Of a DNA stretch of 64,000 bases, positions 31,701-42,560 are shown piece after piece. Each line of letters begins with the position of its first letter. Position 1 is the stretch's first letter. A model generated the notes under the pieces. It was not told the origin of the DNA, did not search any database, and saw nothing but the letters and a program-made list of their open reading frames with translations. Source of the stretch: Hanleya hanleyi (taxonomy: Eukaryota; Mollusca; Polyplacophora; Lepidopleurida; Hanleyidae); assembly GCA_036873755.1 (NCBI GenBank), contig JAVTVY010025368.1, positions 1-64,000 of the forward strand. The letters run 5' to 3'. The position numbers and the translations under genes were made by a program.

Positions 31701-33270
31701 TGTAAGACTTGTTTGTCCATGGTATATATATGGACGTCTCACATGTTGTAAGACATGTTGGTATCGTGACGTTGATTTGTCTACGAAACTATCTTACATG
31801 TTTTCGGGAGTGGACTCGGGTGTGTTAACATGACTGTATTACATGTACTGCTCAACTCAGGAACTCAGACAAACACAGTATATGTGATATGGATGAAATA
31901 TGTTTTAATCAATCAATCCATATCAATTTTGTGTATAATATTGCAGATAAATGAGATGCTTTCAATTTTGGTACTTTGATAATTTCGTAATAATTTTAGT
32001 CTGCCCGAAAATGACATGCCTGGTGGGCTGTCATCATGCTCTGGGTACAGCCAGAGCATGGCTAAAAATGACATGCCTGGTGGGCTGTCATCATGCTCTG
32101 GAAACAGCCGGAGCATGGCTCTATAATGTTGGTTTGGGAAGAACATGACTGCAGTACCTGTTTACAAAAGATAAAGATGCAGACTGCAGCTCATGTCTTC
32201 CCTCAGTGGCAGTTGGAACAGAAGAGGGCATGCACAAATATACTTTGCATGACAAATACATAAAATTGTTGACACGTGGAACATACCCTCGCCACAACAC
32301 AATACCAAAATTATCTTTGACACACTAAATATCTATGAAAAACCCAGCCACTGCATAAATGTCATATTTTGGACCATATGTCGATATGACACAAACAGAT
32401 ATAAGGAGATCAATAGAAAGGGCGTATGTTCTCAAATACTCTAGGAAATAGTGATGTGGCGATGAAGCATATCCATCGTGTCAACAAACACATATATGTT
32501 AGATCAGTTGACCAAAAAGGCAAATTAAGTATTCAAATACTCTTACTTGAAATTATTCAAATCTGTTAATGTTTATAATTAACAAATCAAACCTTTAGTT
32601 TGAATATAGTATAAACATTAACTCAAAGGATCTATGACAATCAATGTATTGAGATCTGCTGTGTCATTAAATACCCTAAAACAACAGAGTTAGGCAGGCA
32701 ATGCCTCCATGGAACAACACACCTTACAAAGGGAGAATTCAGATCCCCTCTGAGCCTAAAATATAACAGAATAAACCTAAACACTGATCGAGGCATGGTA
32801 AAGCAAGTTACCAACACCCAGCAGCTAGTAACAAACATCACCAAACAGTGCAAGATTCGTCTCTAAAATTTAGATTATGCTCAAATATATGACACCCGTT
32901 AAAAACAAAGCACTACAAGTTTCAAATAACTTTGCAGCTAAATCTGCCTAGTTAACACAGCAAAATCTCAACACACCGCTGCACTAAACCCTTAACAAGT
33001 CAATTGCAAATACTGTTTAACTCAAATTGAAAATTAGTAAACTTCTCTCACCTGTTTACAAAAGATAAAGATGCAGACTGCAGCTCATGTCTTCCCTCAG
33101 TGGCAGTTGGAACAGAAGAGGACAATATGCCATGTGCTTAGTAGTTTTGAAGGCAAAATCACATGACCTCTATGTAAACAGATGGGGCTCTGTACAGGGG
33201 GAGACCCATATATCTACTTTAAACTAGTAAACAATCAGAGACTAAACTGATCAGTCTCTGAGGGGTTACA
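31701..33270 (-). repeat. LTR, minus orientation (1570 bp)
   Basis: This is the reverse complement of the left LTR end to end, from TGTAAGACT at 31701 to GGGGTTACA at 33270. Equal length and near identity indicate that the two LTRs come from the same insertion event. Confidence 0.88.
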
Positions 33271-33680
33271 GACGCAGTGAAGGATATATATCCACCTTCA
33301 CTGGATTTGAAGGAAACTACAGATAGCCCTACAGGCACATCATATCTGTATAAAAATGAAGTGGGCATGCTCTTTCGTCGACTTTATGACAAAAGAGATG
33401 ATTACAATTTCGACATCGTAAACTATCCCTTTCTGGACAGTAATAGTGGGACCTGCATATGGCGTATACATATCTCGCCTAGTAGCATTTGCTAGATCCT
33501 GTGTTAAATTTGACGATTTTAATCAGCGTCACAAAACAAAACATTGCGCCTCTACTCAAAGTTTCCCAAATTTGGCGATACACATCGCATGTTGATAGCA
33601 AAATACGAGCGTAGCGTGCAAAATCTATGGCGTTACGTTTCGTAACTTGTGTGTAATTCCGCTCAACCCGGGGCTAGGGG

Positions 33681-35092
33681 CCGTATGAACTCATGTACTT
33701 CAAGATTCTCATGGTGCTCATATGAACAGTCAGAGTCAAAACGTGACTGAGATACATCATTCTCTAGATGACTTTACAACGATTATTATGGATTAAGAAT
33801 ACTGATCAGCGATACGGATTTTATATTTTTGGAAGATCATGATGTCTTGTCGGCATCATTGAAAACTGTTGACCGCTTCTCTCTTGCAGTAAACTAGCCT
33901 ATGTTTATGTATACTATGATTGTCTTTTTGAATTTGGTGCTAATACTGTTATATGGAATATTGAATAGGTCTTTGGATTATGGACGCTGATATTCTTTAA
34001 TGGACGACGGCTGAATTATGAATGACGGACTAGACGCTTGTAACTGAACACTGTAATAAATTGTTGCTGCAAAGCATGCCAGCAACGAGAGTGAGGACGA
34101 TATTGACTACAATAATGCAGAGTAATCTAATTACAATTCTGTATCGTCAGATACGTGATCACTTGAAGTGATCACTTGAATCAAGTGATAACACTTATGC
34201 CTATTAACTCGGAATTAATGTCATTGTCTAGGCAACGTTTGTTTGGGTGTGTTAAATCTGAAGCGTGCAATGCACACATTCGCGTTGTAAAACGCCATAG
34301 CAAATATGAAATGTGGAAGTATATGGTATATATCCTTGAATTGTTCGGTCTTTCTTGTTCAGGAACAGAAACTACATAAGGAAATATATTTCATTCATGC
34401 TGAGTTATGATCTATCGAGTGGGAACTATAACAAAATGGCTTTAGACAAGATGTCTTAATGCTAATGTGTGTCGATTGTGACAAAAGGTTGAAAACGAGA
34501 TCTGATGAATGATGTAGAAAAGATGTACGCAGAGTCCGATAGAATGTGAATATTATGTCGTACAAAGCAGCAGTACTATGGTATTAGGTGCTACTGTGCG
34601 TCGCACATAAGGAGATGTTGAAAACGAGGTCTGGTGATGTTCAAATAATCGATGTACAGTCGGCTAGAATGTGAATATTGTGTTGTACAAAGAAGCGATA
34701 ATGTGGTATTGGGTGACGTCATAGGCGACGTCATGGGTTTCAAATGCATGTTCAACGATTGACTCTTAGTGAAAGATCGGGCATCTAGCCAGTAGTTGAT
34801 TTATATCACATTCTCGTTATCATTCTCTTTCTCTATTGCTCAAATTGGCAGTTTTCATTCTATAATCGTCTGATAAACGTGACGTTTTTTGGCTTTATGG
34901 AAACGTCATTGACCCAGACACAGAAATGAACATATGTACTAATAGCTTAAAGAAGCAGCTTTCAGGTGGTATGAATATTGTCCATATTATCTTCGGCTCC
35001 GTAACAAATAAACAAGAAAATGTTGCCCTACCCTCAACTTCATATTTAGCTTTTTCTTATTCAGGATACGTAATTTAAGAATGTTAGTATTA
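33681..35092. other. No gene; one diverged tandem duplication
   Basis: At 34487-34590 and 34618-34712 two diverged copies share GTTGAAAACGAG, TAGAATGTGAATATT and GTACAAAG segments about 131 bases apart. A short palindromic run of TGATCACTTGAA occurs at 34157-34190. The remainder shows nothing recognisable. Confidence 0.45.
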
Positions 35093-35232
35093 CCTTATGC
35101 CCACGCGCATCAATCTACTGCCACCCCTGGATTAACCCTTATACCCTACAATTTGATGCTACAGTGTCAAAATTTGGTCAGCTCAAAGTGTAAACGGGAC
35201 CAAAATTTCGCTGCATGGGCTCCCGGACTATA
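35093..35232. repeat. Inverted partner of 27886-28035
   Basis: Shares the ordered blocks TTATGCCCACGCG, CTACTGCCACCCC, GGTCAGCTCAAAG and AAACGGGACC with the reverse complement of 27886-28035. It lies ten bases from the foldback element that follows. Confidence 0.7.
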
Positions 35233-35241
35233 TGCTCCAAC

Positions 35242-36967
35242 TATGGAAGCCGATAGCGGCCACTCGCGTTCTCGCTATCTCGCCCTGTAGATTTGGCCAG
35301 GCGAATTGGCGAAAATACGAGAATTAGGGGCGCGAATGGCCGATAGCGGCCATCAATAAGGTCTCGGCACGATAACACGAGAACACGCGAACGATGCCAT
35401 TAGCGAGTCGCGACCTACCATTCGCGTGTTCTCGTCTTCTCGCATACTCGCCTCAGAATAGGTCGCGGCACGCGAACACGCGAACGCGCGAATGGCCGAT
35501 AGCGGCCATCAAAAAGATCGCGGCACGATAACACGAGAACACGCGAATGATGCCATTAGCGAGTCGCGACCTACCATTCGCGTGTTCTCGTCTTCTCGCA
35601 TACTCGCCTCGGGATAGGTCGCGGCACGCGAACACGCGAACGCGCGAATGGCCGATAGCGGCCATCAAGAAGGTCGCGGCACAATAATATAAATCTAAAT
35701 ATAATTTAATACGAAACGAAATTTAGTATTTTTCCGTTTTACGAAATGAAATCCGATGATACAGTCAAGCGACAGACAAAGGAACAGTACTTCAGTATTG
35801 GAGAATGAATGTTTCTGGTTCGAGATGTGGCACTGTATCTCAACATATTGACCTACAGCTGTCCTGAAACGGGACTCTCCTGAAATAAATTACAATACGC
35901 AAAATAGGGTCTGAAAGCCAGAAACACGTTTGGTTTTTTTTTCTTTTTTTTTCTTCTTTTTTTTTGTACTGCTAAACCGGTTTCGTCCATTTTATGGTCT
36001 TTTCAATAGCAATGATATATTTTTTTCCTATGTGAAGTTATATATATATATACATATAGTTGCCTTGCTGTTTTTATATACAAATTAGACACTGGAGACA
36101 TATTTACAATATACTGGAGAAGCCAAATCGTAAAACAGTTTGTTATAATGCGACAATGATATATACTATAGAACAAGAACTAAACAATTAGCTGCATTGC
36201 CCTGATGCTGAACATAAGATGACATGTCCGTTGTGTTAGTTTTGCCTGACACGTCCAGACTTGATAAATGCATGGTTAGTTTTTACCGACAGTTGTCTGA
36301 CATCTCCTTTTTCAGTCGATACATGCATAAACGAAATAATTAATTGTTCTATTCCACAGTTCATATATCAATAAAGGTATTATTAACAATTTAATTCACA
36401 TTTGAACTTCTGAATGAAGTACTGTTCCATTGTCTGTCGCTTGACTGTATCATCGGATTTCATTTTGTAAAACGAAAAAATACTAAATTTCGTTTCGTAT
36501 TAAATTATGTTCAGATTTATATTATCGTGCCGCGACCTTCTTGATGGCCGCTATCGGCCATTCGCGCGTTCGCGTGTTCGCGTGCCGCGACCTATCCTGA
36601 GGCGAGTATGCGAGAAGACGAGAACACGCGAATGGTAGGTCGCGACTCGCTAATGGCATCGTTCGCGTGTTCTCGTGTTATCGTGCCGCGACCTTTTTGA
36701 TGGCCGCTATCGGCCATTCGCGCGTTCGCGTGTTCGCGTGCCGCGACCTATCCTGAGGCGAGTATGCGAGAAGACGAGAACACGCGAATGGTAGGTCGCG
36801 ACTCGCTAACGGCATCGTTCGCGTGTTCTCGTGTTATCGTGCCGCGACCTTTTTGATGGCCGCTATCGGCCATTCGCGCCCCTAATTCTCGTATTTTCGC
36901 CATTTCGCCTGGCCAAATCTACAGGGCGAGATAGCGAGAACGCGAGTGGCCGCTATCGGCTTCCATA
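35242..36967. mobile_element. GC-rich foldback element (CGCGAACACGCGAA family)
   Basis: TATGGAAGCCGATAGCGGCC at 35242 is matched by its complement ending at 36967. Arms of about 550 bases (35242-35800 and 36410-36967) pair throughout, including an AT-rich inner part (TGATACAGTCAAGCGACAGA at 35758). The outer arms hold tandem units of CGCGAACACGCGAACG, GGCCGATAGCGGCC and GTCGCGGCAC. The spacer, 35800-36410, contains poly(T) and TA runs and no gene. Confidence 0.88.
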
Positions 36968-38009
36968 TCCAACCGCTCGTTCGATGTAGTCCAAAACTGC
37001 TGTAGGGGAGATAAGCCCTCTAGCTCCTATGTTAAGGACAGGAAGCCCATTGCATTATTATCAGCAGAAAGCTGCCCCCCCCCCCAAACTGGGACAATTG
37101 TAATCAAATGGTGAAATTTACTTTCATCCTAAAATGCTATTAAAGTGCATTATTTTGTTATAGCGGAAGACTCCACCCACTGTCAGATTTGAAGTTCTCC
37201 CTTCCTATTGCAAGGTGTGAGTTTATTCCAGTTGTGCAGCTCGTACAAACAGACGACTTATCATGCTAGAAAACTGCTCGAGATTCAGAGGTTGAAAAAA
37301 TAAAAAAAAAATATGTGCTGCACGTTGAGAGGAACAGTCATGAGAGATGGTACATGGTTAAAGAAGCTAAGGTCGGTCAAACTGTATCAAATTGGCATAT
37401 TTTTTCTCTCCCGTTTCGTTATTTTCGTCAGCGAAAAGCCGCTTTTCGCGCATAAATTTTTATCGCCAAAATTTAACCTAGGCGCGATCTGGGCTGTGAT
37501 AGGAATGCCACGCCCCCTTACCTATTTTCACCTATCACAGCCAGAGTTTCTGGGTTAAAACATTAGTTTGTTCCTCCAAGCTGTGCCGGTACAAACTACA
37601 TTTTTCAGCAGAGACATGGCAGAGGCTTGTTCTTGGCCAACTACCGTGCCGAGGTGTTACGATTGGCCACGTTTTCGTCCTTGACCCTTCAATCACTTCC
37701 GGTACAGAGGGAGGTGACATGGCGGCCTATCGCATAATTTTTTAAGGAAGAAAGTCAGAAGATACAAGTAAATATGGAGTTCATAAAGACGCCAAAGGTA
37801 TATAGCCACCACCAGTACAGTTCAGTCATTTCATGTTATTTGCTGACAAAATACATAGTGATCTGGTGAAACGGGAAGTATCGATGTATGCTGTTGCTAA
37901 ATAACAACAACAACAACACAAGATTTTGCAAGACCAACAATCAGAAAGTCACTCAGATCTCAAAGTTGTCTTTTTCAGAACAATATTTGTGATTTCATAT
38001 CCACGAAAA
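36968..38009. other. No recognised gene
   Basis: A short inverted repeat (GGCTGTGATAGG at 37491, CCTATCACAGCC at 37531) and AAC trinucleotides at 37903. Nothing else I can support. Confidence 0.4.
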
Positions 38010-38754
38010 TTAGTAAATCAATTCTTGGCATGCCAAAATATTCATGCAATATTGCTAGCTCATTCGAGACTGGTATATATCCCATGTCATTGGATGTGTA
38101 TACTACTATGTTGAGGTATTGGTTAAGACTAAAGGATGTGTCAGAGGATAGGCTCCTGTGGAGCGCTTATAATGCTGATCTAGAATTAATGCTATCAAAA
38201 CCCAAATACTCTTGGAATTATGGAATTATTAAAAACACTAGATATGGAAAATCTATGCACTACTTCATGTAAGTCAATAGTCACACAAACATCATTGAAA
38301 TTAAAACAAATCTTTCAGCACTCCATCGACCCACCCTCTGACTCATCCAAATCCTCAAAACTTGGCCTCTACAGGATGGTCAAACATTCCATGGGACCTG
38401 ATGCCTATCTTCAGGAAGTTCATACCTTTAAACACAGACAAGCTCTCACAAAACTCCGAACTAGCTCTCATAGTCTGGCAATTGAAACTGGTAAGGTACT
38501 CCAGACCAGAGATCCCTCAGAATCAGAGGTTCTGCCCATCCTGTGGAGACCAGGTTGAGGATGAAATTCACTTCTTGTTTTTCTGCCCTCTTTATGCAGT
38601 CCAAAGACTTAGTCTTTTAAATCAGTTAGAGAAGTTGATAGTAATACCGAAAGATATGATTGCTAGACTGATTATGTTACTCAACCCAACAGATAACACT
38701 GCCAAACTGGTGGCAAAATATGTATTCCAGTGCTTTGATAGCTGGTTGATATAA
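38010..38754 (+). pseudogene. LINE ORF2 C-terminal remnant
   Basis: Three overlapping frames read the thumb and C-terminal region of a non-LTR retrotransposon. The first, 38030-38272, has YPMSLDVYTTMLRYWLRL. The second, 38220 to about 38490, has LTKLRTSSHSLAIETGK. The third, from about 38490 to 38754, has IPQNQRFCPSCG, VEDEIHFLFFCPLY and the zinc-knuckle-like C..C...H....C pattern. At least two frameshifts separate them. No reverse transcriptase core is left upstream; it is unclear whether this belongs to the same family as the fragment at 10.6 kb. Confidence 0.72.
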
Positions 38755-38931
38755 TTTTATACTATGCCAGTATATTACGATAGTTCTGGTTTTTGGTAAA
38801 CTGAGGAAAGCAAATCCATCACTTCGCAAACTCGTACCAATTTATTCTATGTCAATATATTATGACAGTTACTGGTATTCAGTGCTATCAGTCATGTACA
38901 ATCCTGGTATCTAGTATTTTGTATTCTGTGC

Positions 38932-39902
38932 CAATTTCAGTCCTTGCGTTTGGAGGTGAGCGATCGCTCTCGCGCACCATCGCTCACCTAAATCATATCC
39001 AAGGTACACTGTTTTTCGCGCACCTAGATTCAGCAGATTAAATATAGAAATAAGTAGGCTGTGTCTGCTAACGGCCTTATTATTAAATGTACGGACAGTT
39101 GGTGTTAATTTTGCGAACTCTTCCACACTGAAAATCACTGTGAGAATAAACTGAAATGCCTTTAATAAATTTTAATCAGCAAACGATCGCCGTCAATTCC
39201 AGCGCGACCATAATTTCTTCGCTTGTTTGACAATCGGTAGTCTCTTGCACAGGCTATTCCTAGCATGGGATCGTGCAATATTTGACACGTGCGCGGAGAG
39301 CTGACAACAATGGCGGTAACTGCAGCAAATCTTCCTTGAACAAATTGAAGCAGTTGACGAAGTTTTCTAAGAAAGGTAGATGATTTACACATCATTATCA
39401 GCACACAGAGCCTGTAGTCAGTAGGATGTCAATACTCTTGGGCAATATTGAACTGGGACTCGTCTGATCATTCGCCAAACATTCTTCTCGTTCACTTTAT
39501 ACTATCGGCCGATTATTTTCGAGAACCTCCACAACACTGCTCTTCGCGCATGGTTGGTTCCGACGAGTATTATATGCAGAGTGAGCTTGCTCAATCTTCT
39601 GGTACGTACGGCCGTACTACCCACTGGTGACTGTTGAAATCTTCATCACTTTTGATATTGACTTGTTTAAATTGAAATAGAATAATTTATTTTCATTAAT
39701 TTTTCGTTTGAAAATAAATTGAAAAATAAAATAATTTAATCAAAAATATAATATGGTAGGTTAAACAATTAAAACAAAATCACTCCCCTCACGAAATTTG
39801 GGAGAGCGATTTTCAGCTCTCGTATTAGCTCTCCTCGGTTAATTTAGGTACACTTTTTTTAGCTCACCATCTTTTTACAAAAGACAAGGACTGCAATTTA
39901 TT
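38932..39902. mobile_element. Imperfect inverted-repeat element, about 970 bp
   Basis: AATTTCAGTCCTTGCGTTTGG near 38934 pairs with the complement of 39880-39900 (CAAAAGACAAGGACTGCAATT), followed by paired AGGTGAGC/GCTCACC and GAGCGAT/ATCGCTC blocks. The interior includes AT-rich sequence and no supported gene. Ends and target duplication are not certain. Confidence 0.5.
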
Positions 39903-42295
39903 AGGATGGTCAGTATATGTATTGCAATAACGATGTAGTGTGACAATTATTGTCGGCACTATGCCGTAGTGTTCATTCCTTCACCAGTGCTGCCATATCC
40001 AGTATTATAATGGAATACCATTCCCAGTGCTGTAATGTATATAGATTGTTGTAGTTGACATCGTTTGTTATCTCCCTTGTATACGGCCTCATTGAGGCGT
40101 TTTATACAATAAACTGAACTTGAACTTGAACACACACTGATCTGATCTGGTTCTGAAATCTGTTCTTTAACACACATGATGTCGTTTACTGGACATTATA
40201 GGACCATGGTCAGTAGGATCGTTAGAAAAGGGGTGGGTGGGGGAGGGGGGGGCATTGTTTTTTGTCAAAATGTATGGGAATCAGAACAGATTCTCGCCAT
40301 CGAATTCTTTTGATCGGGGAATCAAAATATGGCTTGAACAATTTGGCACAAATTTTAAAGAAATTATGGGGAAAATAAAAGGATTTTTTTTTCTTGAATG
40401 TAAAAATCATTGTTTTTATTTTTCTAGTAGAAATAAGAAAAATTAAAAAGGGGAAGCTGAGCCAACTTTGAGATATCGAGATTGAGATATTTTGGAAAAT
40501 ATAAGGTAAAACCAAAATATGAAAGTAGAATGTCCAACATGTTAAGACTTGTGCTTGTACTTTACTTTGCTATTTAAGACTTGAGAGATTTTGACCTTTT
40601 GTTTGTCAGGTTGAAATTTTCAAAAAGGCACTAAATTATCAAGGGTGCATTATTTCATCTCAGAAATTAAACACAAGAAAATATGACTATTTCTTTGAAG
40701 TAATTCGAAAAAATGACTCTGGAACAAAATTGATAAAAAATGTGGATTTTTCGAAGTAAAATTTGGAAATCGAAGAAATGTGGTGACTGTTTAACTGACG
40801 AATAAAGTTGAATCATCTCTTCGTTGAGGCCAAACAAGAATTACCTTCTTGAAGTTGTTTGAAAATAGAATGCTACACATGGTCAAGCAAACTGAATTGT
40901 TCAGAAAAATGGCGATTCACATTTCTTCCTGCTCAGGTGGACTTCTTCCGGCCTCGATGCATTAACCCTTCACACAAAACTGAACACCTGTCAATCAAAG
41001 TCCGTCTGAATAAGACAGTCATTCAACATGTCGTTGTTGTTTCGTGTTGTTGTTGGCACATGGCCGTGAGGGTTAATGCCATTCATGTACACACGTTTAC
41101 GCTCACCCATTTTCATCGACAAACGCTTTCAGAACATGCGATCGGAATGCCGAACCATCCAGATGGGAGGGCTACTCACCGAAATTTACTATAATACCAT
41201 CTTTGTTGTCTAAATTTGATGTAATTAGACGGATGATCTGGTTTTCATCAGTTTCACCAAAATATCATATCTCGCGCGATTTCACGAGAAGCAGGAGGCA
41301 GGATATTAGAGTAAGGCGGCTCGAAAAGTAGATCTCTAGAGAGGGTTACAGAAATTATTTTCTTCTTTCGAAACTGTCGAAATAAATATGTTGGATGCTA
41401 AATATCACCATATTTCACTCAATTATGATGCTTCTTTGATGTTTATCCATGATATTGACGATATTTTTGATATGCCTATATGGGCGTATGAATATTATTG
41501 AGATGTGATGGGTCACCTTGTTTGGAAAAGAAGCATGGTCTGAGACATACCGAACTGTTTGGGATGAAAGCGCTAAATTCGATCTCTATTAAACAGATGG
41601 ACTGAGAAGTACGTATCTTACTGTGTATTTGTGGAAAATTTGAAATTGAGGTAGGACCTCCAAAACGTAGTCGAGTCATTTAATTATCGTTTTCCTGGCC
41701 TGTTATAGTATTCATTTCCTGAAAGTCGCTTCACGAAATTCTTTGTCATTTCATTACATTTTTGCTTCACAAAGGTATTGAACAAATTTTCAAAAAAAAA
41801 AGAAATACATTTTTTGTCATATCATGTCTCATGATATCATTGTGTCATAAAATTTGGTCATTATAATGATAAGGGTCGTTTTTAGAAATTTAGACTTGGC
41901 AAAAAATTTCAAAAATGTCAAAAGTCCTGAATATCCTTAAGAACATGTTAAGACTTACAAAAATATATGGTAAAAGCAAACTAAAACAACCAATGAGAAA
42001 ATAGTAATTTTTTCTCAATTTTCCTCTGATTATTATTTCTCCGAATCAAAATATTAGGGTTTTTTCAAGAAATTTAATAAGAGCCTGCAAAATATCCTCT
42101 TTTTGCATAATTTATTAAAATTTTGTGCCAGGTTTCTCAGTTTGTTGAAATTCTCCTTTACATGTATTTGTCCGATATTCCCAAATCCCAAATTTCCCTA
42201 TTTTTTCAAGGTGATGTACTGTTTATTATATGACATGATGTATAAATATAGCTAGGCTTTCGGAATTGAGTGTATACATCTGGCGATGGTCCAGT
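39903..42295. other. No recognised gene
   Basis: AT-rich host sequence with homopolymer tracts; a GGGAGATAAC-type motif is near 40066 on the reverse strand. I see no supported gene or element. Confidence 0.4.
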
Positions 42296-42560
42296 GGTGT
42301 GCTGAAGATTGACCTTGACCTATTTTATCCAGGTCAAATTCTATTTCGCACAATATTTCATGGGGATTATATCTACATTGTCCAAATTTATACCACATAG
42401 ATCTGGAGTCGCTTGAATATCACTGACCGTGACCTATTTTCTAAAGGTCAAATTTTATATGTTAAATCTAAAATTTCCGATTTATGTTCCATATGCAATT
42501 AAGTTTGAATGGACTAGGTATTTGTTGAAGCTGGCTGACCTTGATCTATATTTCCAAGAT
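42296..42560. repeat. Diverged repeat with paired TGACCT / AGGTCA half-sites
   Basis: Three diverged copies (42305, 42424, 42536) read TTGACCTATTTT, a few bases, then (C/A)AGGTCAAATT or a near match. Each pairs a half-site with its complement about ten bases apart. Confidence 0.6.

Larger units (their letters stand above)
29640..33270. mobile_element. Palindromic LTR-retrotransposon derivative inserted in the Penelope-like ORF
   Basis: The insertion is 3631 bases, begins TGTAACCCC and ends GGGGTTACA, and is flanked by GACG on both sides (29636-29639, 33271-33274). Removing it with one GACG leaves the host frame open. It is LTR (29640-31209), middle (31210-31700), LTR in reverse (31701-33270). 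Both LTRs are exactly 1570 bases and nearly identical. There is no coding region; frames reported inside occur in mirrored pairs. Confidence 0.9.
28979..33680 (+). pseudogene. Penelope-like element reverse transcriptase, split by a 3.6-kb insertion
   Basis: Penelope-like elements encode a telomerase-related reverse transcriptase. The 5-prime part reads HKSPYKARFLAGSRSCTTNL, SGVQCMWILKNSK and TWDFSTLYTTIP. After a frameshift near 29290 it continues with IDLLEFLIKNINMKFGN, HVGIPVGTNCASLLADLYL and RYIGDLLTVDN, where relatives have a YxDD-like catalytic box. The frame is then cut after 29635 by the inverted-LTR insertion. Past 33271 the same frame resumes with DAVKDIYPPSLDLKETTDS and KLYDKRDDYNF-like text (here RRLYDKRDDYNFDIVNYPF), and after a frameshift near 33440 with AYGVYISRLVAFARSC. 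Homology fades by about 33680. No GIY-YIG endonuclease is seen. Confidence 0.85.

Noticed and set aside
31548..31833. Two identical proteins on opposite strands
   Set aside because: They are mirror shadows of the inverted LTRs and cross the LTR ends.
29640..33270. Reading the palindrome as a Ginger-type DNA transposon with very long terminal inverted repeats
   Set aside because: TGT...ACA ends and a 4-bp duplication would fit, but the TTTGGCGCCCGATG directly after the LTR end, twice, and the partial third LTR favour an LTR-element origin. Not fully excluded.
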